Positions 46,479-56,552 of a DNA stretch of 64,000 bases are shown piece after piece; position 1 is the stretch's first letter, and every line of letters begins with the position of its first letter. The position numbers and the translations under genes are program-made. The notes under the pieces are model-generated. The model was not told where the DNA came from. It saw only the letters and a program-made list of their open reading frames with translations, and did no database searches. Source of the DNA: Tateyamaria omphalii (GTDB taxonomy: Bacteria; Pseudomonadota; Alphaproteobacteria; Rhodobacterales; Rhodobacteraceae); assembly GCF_014651375.1 (NCBI RefSeq), contig NZ_BMWT01000003.1:558001-622000 (forward strand), written 5' to 3'.

Positions 46479-48019
46479 TGGACAACATTCTTTCCATCAC
46501 CACGTTCATGCCCGCGCTGGCGGCCCTGATCCTGGCCGTGTTCCTGCGTGGTGAAGATGAGGCTGCGCAGCGCAACGCCAAGTGGGTGGCCATGGCCACT
46601 ACGGTGATCACCTTCATCGCGTCGTTGTTCATCCTGTTTGAGTTCGATCCGAACGATACCGGCTTCCAATTTGTAGAAGAAGGCACGTGGATCATGGGCC
46701 TGACCTACAAGATGGGGGTCGACGGTATCAGCGTTCTGTTCGTAATGCTGACCACCTTCATCATGCCGCTGGTCATTGCCGCGTCGTGGTCCGTGACCGA
46801 CCGGGTCAAGGAATACATGATTGCCTTCCTGCTTCTGGAAACGCTCATGCTGGGCGTATTCATGGCGCTGGACCTGGTGCTGTTTTACCTGTTCTTCGAG
46901 GCCGGTCTGATCCCGATGTTCCTGATCATCGGCATCTGGGGCGGGGCGAACCGTATCTATGCAAGCTTCAAGTTCTTCCTCTACACCTTCCTTGGCTCGG
47001 TGCTGATGCTGGTGGCGATGGTCGGGATGTATGCCGATGCGGGCACCACCGACATCGAGACGCTGTTGAACCACCAGTTCGGGACCGAGACGTTCAGCCT
47101 GCTGGGTATTCAGATCGTGGGCGGGATGCAGACCCTGCTGTTCCTCGCGTTCTTTGCCAGCTTCGCGGTCAAAATGCCGATGTGGCCGGTGCACACATGG
47201 CTGCCTGACGCACACGTGCAGGCCCCTACGGCGGGTTCAGTTGTGCTGGCGGCCATCCTGCTGAAGCTGGGTGGCTACGGCTTCATCCGCTTCTCCATCG
47301 GCATGTTCCCGATCGGCTCTGACGTGATGGCGCCGCTGGTTCTGTGGATGTCGGCCATTGCCATTGTCTACACCTCGCTTGTCGCGCTGGTGCAGGAGGA
47401 CATGAAGAAGCTGATCGCCTATTCGTCCGTTGCGCACATGGGCTTTGTAACCATGGGCATCTTTGCGGCCAACCAGCAGGGGCTGGATGGTGCGATCTTC
47501 CAGATGCTGTCGCACGGCTTTATCTCTGGCGCTCTCTTCCTTTGCGTCGGCGTGATTTATGACCGGATGCACACGCGCGACATCGACGCCTATGGCGGTC
47601 TGGTGAACCGGATGCCGGCCTATGCGCTGATCTTCATGCTGTTCACCATGGCCAATGTGGGCCTGCCCGGCACCTCCGGGTTTGTCGGTGAATTCCTGAC
47701 GCTGATGGCGGTGTTCCAGGTCAACACCTGGGTTGCTGCGGTGGCGACCACCGGTGTGATCTTCTCAGCCGCTTATGCCCTTTGGCTGTACCGCCGGGTG
47801 GTCATGGGCGACCTGATCAAGGAAAGCCTGAAATCGATCACGGATATGGGCCGCCGCGAGAAGGCGATCTTTGCGCCGCTGGTGGTGATGACGATCCTGC
47901 TGGGTGTTTATCCTGCGCTGATCCTCGACATCATAGGGCCTTCCGTGGCTGCCCTTGTGACCCAATACGATACGGCACTGGCCGCGGCCGAGGCCGCGAC
48001 ACAGTTCGCCGAAAACTAA
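46478..48019 (+). CDS. nuoM: NADH-quinone oxidoreductase subunit M
   Basis: 513 residues from ATG 46478, overlapping the nuoL stop (TGATG); a longer in-frame start lies within nuoL. About 14 transmembrane helices. The antiporter-like core shows [17 protein letters not shown] with the conserved glutamate, [20 protein letters not shown] with the TM7 lysine, [20 protein letters not shown] and [17 protein letters not shown]. Length is standard. Confidence 0.97.
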   Translation: MDNILSITTFMPALAALILAVFLRGEDEAAQRNAKWVAMATTVITFIASLFILFEFDPNDTGFQFVEEGTWIMGLTYKMGVDGISVLFVMLTTFIMPLVIAASWSVTDRVKEYMIAFLLLETLMLGVFMALDLVLFYLFFEAGLIPMFLIIGIWGGANRIYASFKFFLYTFLGSVLMLVAMVGMYADAGTTDIETLLNHQFGTETFSLLGIQIVGGMQTLLFLAFFASFAVKMPMWPVHTWLPDAHVQAPTAGSVVLAAILLKLGGYGFIRFSIGMFPIGSDVMAPLVLWMSAIAIVYTSLVALVQEDMKKLIAYSSVAHMGFVTMGIFAANQQGLDGAIFQMLSHGFISGALFLCVGVIYDRMHTRDIDAYGGLVNRMPAYALIFMLFTMANVGLPGTSGFVGEFLTLMAVFQVNTWVAAVATTGVIFSAAYALWLYRRVVMGDLIKESLKSITDMGRREKAIFAPLVVMTILLGVYPALILDIIGPSVAALVTQYDTALAAAEAATQFAEN

Positions 48020-48067
48020 GGACACGTTCTTTCATGTCCTACCACTACGTTACTTGAGGACGTTTAT

Positions 48068-49504
48068 ATGTCTGCTGATCTGACCATCATCCTGCCCGAG
48101 ATCCTGCTGGCCGTTTTTGCCATGCTGGGCCTGATCGGGGCGGTCTATACGTCCAAGGACGGCCTCGCGTCACCGTTGCTGTGGGCCACATCCGCCGTGT
48201 TCTTGGCCGTTGCCGCCTGGATCGGGTTTTCGGGCGAGGGGACGAATGTCGCCTTTGGCGGCATGTTTGTGGATGACGGATTCTCGCGCTTTGCCAAGGT
48301 GACGATCCTTGTCTCCGCCGCTGCCGTGTTGTTGATGAGCGAAGGCTATATGTCCCAACGCGGCTTGCTGCGCTTTGAATACCCGATGCTGGTGGCGCTG
48401 GCCGCGGTTGGCATGATGACCATGGTGTCCGCCGGTGATCTTATGGCGCTCTACATGGGCCTCGAATTGCAGTCGCTTGCGCTTTACGTCGTGGCATCGC
48501 TGCGTCGTGACAGCGTGAAGTCGACCGAGGCGGGGCTGAAGTATTTTGTACTGGGCGCCCTGTCTTCCGGTCTTTTGCTCTATGGCGCGTCGCTGGTTTA
48601 TGGCTATGCAGGCACAACGCTGTTCTCGGGCATCGTGCAGGTAGCGGAAGAGGGCGTGTCGCTTGGCCTGCTCTTTGGCCTTGTGTTCCTGATGGCAGGG
48701 TTTGCGTTCAAGGTGTCCGCCGTGCCGTTCCACATGTGGACGCCGGATGTTTATGAGGGCTCGCCCACGCCAGTCACGGCCTTCTTTGCAACGGCGCCCA
48801 AGATGGCGGCCATGGCCCTCTTCGCTCGTGTGATGCACGACGCCTTTGGCGGTGCAGTCGCTGACTGGCAACAGGTCATGGCGCTGCTGTCCGTTCTGTC
48901 GATGTTCCTTGGGGCATTTGCCGCCATTGGTCAGACCAACATCAAGCGACTGATGGCTTTCTCGTCTATTGCTCACATGGGGTACGCCCTCATGGGATTG
49001 GCGGCGGGCACCGTGCTGGGTGTGCAGGCGATGCTGGTCTACATGGCGATCTATGTGACCATGAATGTCGGCACCTTTGCCTTCATCCTGATGATGGAGA
49101 AGGACGGCCAACCCGTTGTCGAGATCAGTGCGCTCAGAATGTATTCCAAGCGTGAGCCGGGCAAGGCGCTGGCAATGCTGGTGTTGCTGTTCTCCCTTGC
49201 TGGTGTTCCGCCGATGTTGGGTTTCTTTGGCAAGCTCTATGTCCTGCGCGCGGCCTACGAAGGCGGGTTAGCATGGTTGGCCATCGCGGGTGTGATCGCG
49301 TCGGTGATTGGCGCCTATTATTATCTGCGCATCGTCTTTTATATGTACTTTGGCGACACGGATGAAGAGCGCTTGAATGGCGGCAAGTCGCCCATCCTGT
49401 GGGCCATGCTGATGGGGTCGGCTGCCGTCATGGTGCTGGGGATCATCAACATGTTCGGTGTCGAAGGGGCTGCGGCTTCGGCTGCGCTGACCTTGGTGAA
49501 CTAG
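48068..49504 (+). CDS. nuoN: NADH-quinone oxidoreductase subunit N
   Basis: 478 residues, about 14 transmembrane helices, the third antiporter-like subunit. Seen are [20 protein letters not shown] with the conserved glutamate, [20 protein letters not shown] with the lysine, [20 protein letters not shown] and [26 protein letters not shown] sits 7 bases before the ATG. Last structural gene of the operon. It is followed by a 54-base gap with CCC-TTCG-GGG and a T-run, too short a stem to call a terminator with confidence. Confidence 0.97.
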   Translation: MSADLTIILPEILLAVFAMLGLIGAVYTSKDGLASPLLWATSAVFLAVAAWIGFSGEGTNVAFGGMFVDDGFSRFAKVTILVSAAAVLLMSEGYMSQRGLLRFEYPMLVALAAVGMMTMVSAGDLMALYMGLELQSLALYVVASLRRDSVKSTEAGLKYFVLGALSSGLLLYGASLVYGYAGTTLFSGIVQVAEEGVSLGLLFGLVFLMAGFAFKVSAVPFHMWTPDVYEGSPTPVTAFFATAPKMAAMALFARVMHDAFGGAVADWQQVMALLSVLSMFLGAFAAIGQTNIKRLMAFSSIAHMGYALMGLAAGTVLGVQAMLVYMAIYVTMNVGTFAFILMMEKDGQPVVEISALRMYSKREPGKALAMLVLLFSLAGVPPMLGFFGKLYVLRAAYEGGLAWLAIAGVIASVIGAYYYLRIVFYMYFGDTDEERLNGGKSPILWAMLMGSAAVMVLGIINMFGVEGAAASAALTLVN

Positions 49505-49558
49505 GGCGCATTTGGCAAACCGACCCTTCGGGGAGGATTTTTTGGAAACAGGGAAGTC

Positions 49559-50308
49559 ATGACCGCTTGGCCCGCAGGATATGGGCGACGCGTGTTGAGT
49601 TCTGTGGATTCAACGCTGAGCGAAGCCGCGCGTATTGCGCCGGATCTGGCTGGGCCTGAATGGCTTTTGGCACTTGAGCAGACTGCAGCGCGTGGGCGGC
49701 GCGGGCGGGCTTGGGCGATGCCGGTTGGGAACTTTGCAGGCACGTTGGTGTTGCCGTTGGACGAAGCGCCAGGGCAAGCCGCATTGCGGTCCTTTGTGAT
49801 GTCGCTGGCCCTGCGCGATGCGTTTGTAGCTGCGACCGGGCGCGAGGATGTTTTTGCGCTTAAGTGGCCGAATGATGTGCTGCTGCGCGGTGGTAAGGTA
49901 GCCGGTATTTTGCTTGAGAGTGTTGGCCGTGGCGCGCGGGTCACTCACCTGGCAATTGGCGTAGGCGTGAACCTGGCGGCGGCACCTGACGCATCTCAGG
50001 TCGAAGAGGGCGCACTGCTGCCCGTGGCGCTCAAGTCGACGCTCGGGACGGATATCTCGCCGGAGAGTTTCCTGGATTTGCTGGCGACGGCCTACGCGCG
50101 CTATGAAGATCAGTTTCGCACCTATGGCTTTGACCCGATCCGCACCGCCTGGCGTACCCACGCTGCCAAAATGGGTGAGGTCATCACGGCTCGTACCACG
50201 CGTGACACATATGTGGGGACCTTTGTGGACGTGGACGGCGATGGGCAACTTGTTCTAGAGACGGCCAAGGGCCGGATCACCATTCCGGCGGGCGACGTCT
50301 TTTTCTGA
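49559..50308 (+). CDS. birA: Biotin--[acetyl-CoA-carboxylase] ligase
   Basis: 249 residues. Activates biotin to biotinyl-AMP and attaches it to carrier lysines. The catalytic loop ARGRRGR is at residues 44-50 with GNFAGTLVLPLDE next, and LKWPNDVLLRGGKVAGILLE contains the biotin-binding lysine region. It lacks an N-terminal helix-turn-helix, so it is a class I enzyme without repressor function. A short C-terminal SH3-like domain is present (GTFVDVDGDGQLVLETAKGR). Its substrates here should include MccA encoded at 21.2-23.2 kb. Lies between nuoN and coaX with short gaps. Confidence 0.92.
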   Translation: MTAWPAGYGRRVLSSVDSTLSEAARIAPDLAGPEWLLALEQTAARGRRGRAWAMPVGNFAGTLVLPLDEAPGQAALRSFVMSLALRDAFVAATGREDVFALKWPNDVLLRGGKVAGILLESVGRGARVTHLAIGVGVNLAAAPDASQVEEGALLPVALKSTLGTDISPESFLDLLATAYARYEDQFRTYGFDPIRTAWRTHAAKMGEVITARTTRDTYVGTFVDVDGDGQLVLETAKGRITIPAGDVFF

Positions 50309-50321
50309 AAAGGGGCATGTG

Positions 50322-51095
50322 ATGCTTCTGACAATCGATTGCGGCAACACGAACACGGTCTTCTCGATTTGGAACGGGACGCAGTTCCTTGCCACGTGGC
50401 GCACCTCGACCGAATGGCAACGCACGGCCGATCAATACTATGTCTGGCTATCGACCCTGATGGAGTTCCAGAAGCTGGATGTTGAGATAACGGATGTGAT
50501 TGTCTCGTCCACGGTGCCGCGGGTTGTCTTTAACTTGCGTGTTCTGTGTGACCGTTACTTCAATTGCCGTCCTTACGTTGTCGGCAAACCCGATTGCCTG
50601 CTGCCCGTGCAGCCACGGGTGGATGAAGGGACGCAAATCGGGCCGGATCGCTTAGTCAATACGGCGGGGGCCTATGATCGCTGTGGCGGCGATCTGATTG
50701 TTGTGGATTTTGGCACCGCGACCACCTTTGACGTTGTAGCCTCGGACGGTGCCTATGTCGGCGGGGTGATCGCGCCGGGTGTGAACTTGAGCCTTGAGGC
50801 CCTACATAGTGCTGCAGCTGCGCTGCCACATGTGGACATCACCAAGCCGCAAGCCGTTGTGGGGACCAACACGGTCGCCTGTATGCAGTCTGGCGTCTTT
50901 TGGGGTTACGTGGGCCTTGTCCGTGAGATATGTGCCCGAATTAAAGCGGAGCGCGACCGCGAGATGCGCGTGATTTCGACCGGGGGGCTGGCCCCTCTGT
51001 TTCAACAGTCCGAAGCGCTGTTTGATGACTTTCAAGATGATTTGACGATGCATGGCCTGACGGTCATCTATCGCTACAACAAGGAAAACAACTGA
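50322..51095 (+). CDS. coaX: Type III pantothenate kinase
   Basis: 257 residues from ATG 50322 (AAAAGGGG 6 bases upstream); a GTG three bases earlier is the alternative. Phosphorylates pantothenate in the first step of coenzyme A synthesis. The ASKHA fold shows the phosphate loop MLLTIDCGNTNTVFSIW with Asp6, GPDRLVNTAGAYDR, VVDFGTATTFDVV and GGVIAPGVNLSLEALHSAAA. Type III enzymes use potassium and are not inhibited by CoA. The birA-coaX-rnj order is frequent in alphaproteobacteria. Confidence 0.95.
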   Translation: MLLTIDCGNTNTVFSIWNGTQFLATWRTSTEWQRTADQYYVWLSTLMEFQKLDVEITDVIVSSTVPRVVFNLRVLCDRYFNCRPYVVGKPDCLLPVQPRVDEGTQIGPDRLVNTAGAYDRCGGDLIVVDFGTATTFDVVASDGAYVGGVIAPGVNLSLEALHSAAAALPHVDITKPQAVVGTNTVACMQSGVFWGYVGLVREICARIKAERDREMRVISTGGLAPLFQQSEALFDDFQDDLTMHGLTVIYRYNKENN

Positions 51096-51099
51096 ACTT

Positions 51100-52770
51100 A
51101 TGAGCAGTGAACGTTTGATCTACCTGCCCCTTGGGGGGGCGGGTGAAATTGGCATGAATGCCTATGTTTACGGTTATGGCACCGAAGATGCCGAGCGGTT
51201 GATCGTTGTCGACCTGGGCGTGACCTTTCCCGATATGGACAGCACGCCCGGTGTGGACCTGATCCTGCCCGATATCACCTGGTTGGCTGAGCGGAAGGAC
51301 CGCATTGACGGTATCTTTGTTACGCACGCCCACGAAGACCACATCGGTGCCGTCGCGCATACTTATGGCCAGCTTGGCGCGCCGATCTATGCGCGACCTT
51401 TCACGGCCAACATCGCGCGGCGCAAGATGGATGAGCATGGGCACCCCGAGGATGCAGTGCGGGTGGTCGCGGGTTGGCCGGACCAAGTGCAGGCGGGACC
51501 GTTCAAGGTGGGGTTTCTGCCGATGTCCCACTCGATCCCCGAGAGTGCTGCGTTGATCATCGACAGCCCCGAGGGCCGTTTGATCCATTCGGGCGATTTC
51601 AAACTGGACCAAACACCTGTTGTCGGAGAGCCGTTTGATCCCGACCTGTGGGCCGAGGTCAGCAAGGATGGGGTCAAGGCGCTGGTCTGCGACTCGACCA
51701 ACATCTTTTCCCCGCATCCCGGACGATCCGAGATTTCGGTCGGGCCCGAAATCGAAAAGCTGGTGCGTGGCCACACCTCAGGGATCGTGGTCGCCACAAC
51801 ATTTGCGTCCAACGTTGCGCGGGTCAAAACACTGGCCGAGGCCGGTGAACGGGCAGGGCGGTCCATCGTGTTGTTGGGGCGCGCCATGCGTCGGATGATT
51901 GAAGCGGCGATTGAAACAGGTGTGCTGACCGACTTTCCGTCTGTTGTCAGTCCGGAAGATGCCAAGAGCATTCCACGCGAGAACCTGATGCTACTGGTTA
52001 CGGGCAGTCAGGGGGAACGGCGTGCGGCATCGGCCCAGCTGGCGAATGGTAAGTACATGGGGTTGGAGCTGAAAGAGGGAGATCTGTTCCTGTTCTCCTC
52101 CAAGACCATTCCGGGCAACGAACGTGGCGTGATCCGTATCATCAATCAATTGTCCGAAAAGGGCGTGGATGTGGTGGATGATTCTTCGGGCCTGTATCAT
52201 GTTTCAGGTCACGCCAATCGGCCTGACCTTGAACGCCTGCAGGACATCGTGAACCCTCAGATCGTCGTGCCCATGCACGGCGAACACCGGCACTTGCGGG
52301 AACATGTCAAGCTGACCGAGAGCAAGGGGCGCACCGGTGTGCTGGCGGTCAACGGGATGATGATTGACCTAAGCGGTAATGCCCCGAAGGTTGCAGAGTA
52401 CATCGAGACCGGGCGGACATATCTGGATGGGTCCGTGCAGATCGGTGCGCTGGACGGTGTGGTCCGTGACCGTATCCGCATGGCATTGAATGGACATGTG
52501 CTGGTCACGCTGATCCTGGATGAAGAGGATGAGCCACTTGGTGAGCCATGGTGCGAGTTGATGGGTCTGTCCGAGGCCGGGCGCAGCAATGCCGCGCTGG
52601 TTGAGGTTCTGGAAGAAGATCTGAGCCAGTTCCTTGGGCGCGCGGATGCCAAGACTTTGCGTGATGATGACAGCTTGATCGAAGCGTTGCGGCGGATCGT
52701 GCGCAAGTCAGCGCAGGACGAGATCGGTAAAAAGCCGGAAGTGACAGTTGTGATCAGCCGGATGCACTAA
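51100..52770 (+). CDS. rnj: Ribonuclease J
   Basis: 556 residues. A metallo-beta-lactamase/beta-CASP RNase with 5'-3' exonuclease and endonuclease activity in mRNA decay and rRNA maturation. The zinc motif THAHEDHIGA supplies His76, His78, Asp80 and His81; further landmarks are LIHSGDFKLDQTPV, VCDSTNIFSPHPGRSE and the beta-CASP segment VTGSQGERRAA with HVSGHANRPDLERLQ. Length matches the family. It starts 4 bases after coaX. Its last base overlaps the following start. Confidence 0.94.
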   Translation: MSSERLIYLPLGGAGEIGMNAYVYGYGTEDAERLIVVDLGVTFPDMDSTPGVDLILPDITWLAERKDRIDGIFVTHAHEDHIGAVAHTYGQLGAPIYARPFTANIARRKMDEHGHPEDAVRVVAGWPDQVQAGPFKVGFLPMSHSIPESAALIIDSPEGRLIHSGDFKLDQTPVVGEPFDPDLWAEVSKDGVKALVCDSTNIFSPHPGRSEISVGPEIEKLVRGHTSGIVVATTFASNVARVKTLAEAGERAGRSIVLLGRAMRRMIEAAIETGVLTDFPSVVSPEDAKSIPRENLMLLVTGSQGERRAASAQLANGKYMGLELKEGDLFLFSSKTIPGNERGVIRIINQLSEKGVDVVDDSSGLYHVSGHANRPDLERLQDIVNPQIVVPMHGEHRHLREHVKLTESKGRTGVLAVNGMMIDLSGNAPKVAEYIETGRTYLDGSVQIGALDGVVRDRIRMALNGHVLVTLILDEEDEPLGEPWCELMGLSEAGRSNAALVEVLEEDLSQFLGRADAKTLRDDDSLIEALRRIVRKSAQDEIGKKPEVTVVISRMH

Positions 52771-53312
52771 TGCACACACACTACCGCGACATTCTTGACC
52801 GTGTTTCTGACCCAGTCCTGTGGTTCGATGAGGCAGCGGTGCCAAGGTTCGAACCGTTTTCGCCAAAGCTAACGGCGAATATCTATGCACAGGAGGCAGT
52901 GCTCGTACGTATTGAATGTCAAGGCTGCAGGACAGAGTTTGATGTAGCTTTCACCTCGCCTGCAGCGTCAAAGCCAATAGAGCCGGATGACACGCGCTAC
53001 CGGAAATACCCTCTACTGCAGGACTATATTTCCTCACGAAAGCTGCACTATGGTGACCCTCCAAATATTCGATGCTGTGCGGCTGGTGCCAGCATGAACA
53101 GCATTCCAAAGACAGTTCTTGAATACTGGGTCAAGCCTTATGCCTTGGGTGAAGGCTTAGGGTGTAGTTGGCCGAACCGACTAGACCTTGAGAACCCAAA
53201 ACATGTTGAGCGCGCGCGCAAAGGTGATCTGATTTTGGCCCCGGGTTCAATGCAGTTCCGCCGAAATCCCGCGTTCGAGGGAATTGACCTTACTCCGGAA
53301 TGGGCAAGCTAA
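52770..53312 (+). CDS. Unknown protein with CxxC motif after rnj
   Basis: 180 residues from ATG 52770, overlapping the rnj stop by one base. No signal peptide. RIECQGCRTEFDVAF holds a CxxC and NIRCCAAGASM an adjacent Cys pair, together a possible zinc-ribbon or similar metal site. The C-terminal half is aromatic and charged. GC is low: 30 of 60 and 31 of 60 in two rows I counted, against a visibly higher rnj. No family recognised. It converges on the helicase gene with adjacent stops. Confidence 0.65.
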   Translation: MHTHYRDILDRVSDPVLWFDEAAVPRFEPFSPKLTANIYAQEAVLVRIECQGCRTEFDVAFTSPAASKPIEPDDTRYRKYPLLQDYISSRKLHYGDPPNIRCCAAGASMNSIPKTVLEYWVKPYALGEGLGCSWPNRLDLENPKHVERARKGDLILAPGSMQFRRNPAFEGIDLTPEWAS

Positions 53313-54755
53313 TCAGCTTGCCATACGCTCTTCAAAACTCAGGCCGATAAAACTGGGCGTGTGATCCCCCAACCCAACCACTTTGTTGCCACCGCGATCG
53401 TCGCGGGACGACCGACTGCGGCTGGAGGATGAGCGGCTGCGCGATTTCGATGAGGTGTCTTCGCGCGGCGTTTCTGCCTTGGTTTCGGTGGTTGCTTCGA
53501 CCGGTGCTTCGGTTTTCGGTTCGGACTTTGACCGTGTCGACCGGCTGCGTGTCGACTTTGGTTTTTCTTCCGCATCCGATGTCTTTGAAGCGGCAGGTTT
53601 GGACGACTTCACCGGGTTGTCGAGGCGTGGGATTTCTTTCTGGATCAGCTTTTCAACTGCATCGAACTGCTTTTCATCGCGGGGCACACATATGGTGATC
53701 GCTTTGCCCTCGCGGCCAGCACGGCCCGTCCGGCCGATACGGTGCACGTAATCCTCGGGGTGGCCGGGAACGTCGAAGTTGAACACATGGCTGACCGACG
53801 GAACATCGAGACCGCGCGCTGCCACGTCGGAGGCCACAAGGATGCGCAGTTCACCATTGCGGAACCCGTCCAGCGTACGTGTCCGTTGCGACTGGTCCAG
53901 ATCACCATGGATCGGTGCCGCGTCATATTTGTATTTTTTCAAAGACTTGGCGACGATATCCACATCCGTCTTGCGGTTGCAAAAGATGATCGCGTTGGTC
54001 AGTTTTTCACCTTCGACATCGATCAGGCCACGCAACACCTTGCGCTTTTCGGATGCCTCGCGGTCCTTGCGTGACCCTTTGAACATCACGACACCCTGTT
54101 CGATCGTCTCGGATGCGGTGGCCTGACGGGCCACTTCGATACGTTCCGGGTTCGACAGAAAGGTGTTGGTGATGCGCTCAATCTCGGGCGCCATGGTGGC
54201 GGAGAAGAACAGCGTTTGGCGGGTGAAGGGCGTGAGGCCAAAGATGCGTTCGATGTCGGGAATGAACCCCATGTCGAGCATACGGTCGGCTTCGTCCACG
54301 ACCATGACCTTCACGTCGTTCAGGATCAGCTTGCCGCGCTCGAAGTGATCGAGCAGGCGGCCGGGCGTGGCGATCAGCACATCGACGCCTTTGTCGATCA
54401 GCAGGTCCTGCTCTTTGAAGCTGACGCCGCCAATCAGCAGCGCCTTGGTCAGCTTTACATGCTTGGCATAGGTGTCGAAGTTTTCGGCCACCTGCGCCGC
54501 CAGTTCGCGTGTCGGGCACAGCACAAGGCTGCGTGGCATACGGGCGCGGGCGCGGCCACGGGCCAATGCGGTGATCAGGGGCAAGGTGAAGCTGGCAGTT
54601 TTCCCGGTCCCGGTCTGGGCAATCCCCAAAACATCGCGCCCGTCAAGGGCTGCCGGAATCGCACCGGCCTGAATAGGTGTTGGCGTTTCATAGCCAGCTT
54701 CATCGATGGCTTTCAGCACCTTGGGATTCAGGTTCAGATCAGAAAATTTTGTCAT
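53313..54755 (-). CDS. DEAD-box RNA helicase, RhlE-like
   Basis: 480 residues from ATG 54755; an upstream in-frame extension of 36 residues lacks support. Helicase motifs are complete: Q-motif region YETPTPIQAGAIPAALDG, motif I AQTGTGKT, PTRELA, DEAD in VVDEADRMLDMGF, SAT in FFSATMAPE, and HRIGRTGRAGREG. After about residue 390 comes a disordered tail rich in Ser, Arg, Lys and Glu with several SRS and SSR repeats, ending in SFIGLSFEERMAS. Such enzymes remodel RNA structures in ribosome assembly and decay. A probable member of the prfC run on this strand, with a 123-base gap upstream. Confidence 0.93.
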   Translation of the reverse strand: MTKFSDLNLNPKVLKAIDEAGYETPTPIQAGAIPAALDGRDVLGIAQTGTGKTASFTLPLITALARGRARARMPRSLVLCPTRELAAQVAENFDTYAKHVKLTKALLIGGVSFKEQDLLIDKGVDVLIATPGRLLDHFERGKLILNDVKVMVVDEADRMLDMGFIPDIERIFGLTPFTRQTLFFSATMAPEIERITNTFLSNPERIEVARQATASETIEQGVVMFKGSRKDREASEKRKVLRGLIDVEGEKLTNAIIFCNRKTDVDIVAKSLKKYKYDAAPIHGDLDQSQRTRTLDGFRNGELRILVASDVAARGLDVPSVSHVFNFDVPGHPEDYVHRIGRTGRAGREGKAITICVPRDEKQFDAVEKLIQKEIPRLDNPVKSSKPAASKTSDAEEKPKSTRSRSTRSKSEPKTEAPVEATTETKAETPREDTSSKSRSRSSSSRSRSSRDDRGGNKVVGLGDHTPSFIGLSFEERMAS

Positions 54756-54878
54756 GTATGTCCGTTGGTTGCGGACACTGACTTGGCCCGCGGCGTCTGA
54801 TGATGTCAGCCCGAGTGGCCCAGAGGGGGCACCGTGCCCCGACATGCTGCGCGTCCATAGCAAAGGCGCTGCTTCGCG

Positions 54879-55814
54879 TCAAACTGCGGCATTCGGGAAA
54901 TGCCGTGCCGTCATTGCGTCAAGGTTCAAATCCACCTTGCGCAAAAGCCCTTTGGCTTCCAAACGGGCACGCAAGTTCGGGCCGTCGCCGATCACTTCGT
55001 CGTAGAACGCACGCAACCCGTCTTCGCCTTCGGTTGATTGCAGGTGCTTGAACAATTGGTGCAGTGTCTTTCCGCCGCGTTCGGCAGGCAGGGCAGGCTT
55101 GAGTTCGGCCCGGTAAGACCCCTTTTCCAGCCGATACAAAAAAGTGGTCCGCCACGCCTCCCACGATGTTGCATGACAATGCGCAAGCGCCATCTCGGAC
55201 AGTTCAGTTGCGTTTGGAAGCATTTGATCGTCCTGAAACGCGTTGTGTATGCGGATTTGTATATCTGGCTGTCCGGTGCGCACAAAAACCTTTCCCGCAA
55301 CGTGGCTGAGGAACCCGCCAGTCAGGTAGTTTCCAAAGGTGGGGTAGAGCGCACGCACGGTTTTTGCACGACTGGGTCCTGGCGCTACAAATGCCTTGAA
55401 CGCGTTTTGTGATCCGCCAAGCAGTTCCATAGGGCGGATGCGGGCGTTGAGGTGGTTGCTGTCCAACCCCTCCAAACGCTCTGAGACGGAGTGGTTGCCT
55501 GTGACGATGAATTCGTCGACGTCCATGTGAATGAGCCAATCAACCTCTGCCCGACGATGATAGGCATGTGTCGCGTTCATCGTTTGGCGCAACTGATGCT
55601 TGGCAGGACGTCGTCCGTACAGTTTACTCCAATAGGTAGCGTCGCATATCTGGACCCGCACCTTTGGATGCTGCTTGAGCGGTGCGAAGGCTGCCTGATT
55701 GTCGTCATCAAGATAGATGTAGAGGCGATGGGCCCCCAGTTCGATATGATACGCTGCAAAGCGCAGGATGTCCGCCGCGGGCGCCAGAATGGTTGCGGAC
55801 AGGCCCCAGGTCAT
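54879..55814 (-). CDS. Family-2-like glycosyltransferase (Glyco_tranf_2_4 type)
   Basis: 311 residues. The start GLSATILAPAADILRFAAYH and LGAHRLYIYLDDDNQAAF are characteristic of a roseobacter-rich family of GT-A glycosyltransferases; VDWLIHMDVDEFIV gives the DxD metal site. The middle contains the acceptor-side variable loops. No membrane segment or signal. Sugar and target are unknown; surface polysaccharide or protein glycosylation are both possible. ATGA overlap with the upstream unknown gene, which suggests a joint function. Confidence 0.82.
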   Translation of the reverse strand: MTWGLSATILAPAADILRFAAYHIELGAHRLYIYLDDDNQAAFAPLKQHPKVRVQICDATYWSKLYGRRPAKHQLRQTMNATHAYHRRAEVDWLIHMDVDEFIVTGNHSVSERLEGLDSNHLNARIRPMELLGGSQNAFKAFVAPGPSRAKTVRALYPTFGNYLTGGFLSHVAGKVFVRTGQPDIQIRIHNAFQDDQMLPNATELSEMALAHCHATSWEAWRTTFLYRLEKGSYRAELKPALPAERGGKTLHQLFKHLQSTEGEDGLRAFYDEVIGDGPNLRARLEAKGLLRKVDLNLDAMTARHFPNAAV

Positions 55815-56548
55815 ATCTTGTCCTTGTAGGCCTGCATCCGCGCAAAGATCGTTGCCTTATCTTCCATCAGCATGTGTAGCATTCGCATGGCGAGAGGGCG
55901 GATCGTGGCATCCCGTTCTGCCAGTTGCCAGAACCGTGCGAGCATCACCTTGTCCGCGTCCCCGTTCTCTATGGAATAAGGGGGCATGCTGAGCCCCAGC
56001 GGGGGACGCCGTTTCAGACGCACAAACTTTGATTTCTCGTTACCCGGTTTGCCGGTTGAACGGCGTTCACTGTCGTGCAGTTTGACGAGGTCAAAGAGGG
56101 TAGACAGCCCCATACCAAGCGCCCGCTGATCACCCGTCTCACCACAATCCGCAAACGTGGTGGCTGCCGAAATCAACCAGCGCACATTTAGCGTCATTGC
56201 CAGCGCGTGACCTTCTTCGCGCCACATACGAAAGAACAAGGGCATCGCGCCCGCGGGTGGGGTGTTGCGGCGCGACATGGCAATCAAAAGCGCGTGCAAG
56301 AGCAGTATTTGTGGCGCGCCTTCGAATTCCATCTGTAAACCCAGATGCTTATGCCGAATGTCGTACCGCGGAACATCGGAAAAACTGAGCGTTGTCGCCG
56401 GGACCTTTGTATCCCAAAGCACCTTGAGATCAGTATCGACCGGCGGCACCAGATCAGCCGCGTTCTCGAAGGGGCGTTGCCGTTTCTCGAGGAATTTCAT
56501 CAGGCCGGCATACCCACCACGGTGGATAGGAGTGTCGTCCGCTCCCAT
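55811..56548 (-). CDS. Unknown protein between prfC and the glycosyltransferase
   Basis: 245 residues starting 4 bases after the prfC stop. No signal peptide or transmembrane region. The sequence is largely alpha-helical (LLHALLIAMSRRNTPPAGAM, RFWQLAERDATIRPLAMRML) with an N-terminal basic section (GLMKFLEKRQRPFENAADLV). It has a four-base overlap with the glycosyltransferase and may assist it. I recognise no family. Confidence 0.65.
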   Translation of the reverse strand: MGADDTPIHRGGYAGLMKFLEKRQRPFENAADLVPPVDTDLKVLWDTKVPATTLSFSDVPRYDIRHKHLGLQMEFEGAPQILLLHALLIAMSRRNTPPAGAMPLFFRMWREEGHALAMTLNVRWLISAATTFADCGETGDQRALGMGLSTLFDLVKLHDSERRSTGKPGNEKSKFVRLKRRPPLGLSMPPYSIENGDADKVMLARFWQLAERDATIRPLAMRMLHMLMEDKATIFARMQAYKDKI

Positions 56549-56552
56549 GACC

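Noticed and set aside
48034-48057. Seven-codon frame MSYHYVT before nuoN, a possible leader peptide
   Set aside because: Nothing but its position supports translation; it has no regulatory codon run and no attenuator hairpin.
49505-49558. Terminator after nuoN (CCC-TTCG-GGG and T-run)
   Set aside because: The stem is only three base pairs, too weak to call; read-through into birA is as likely.
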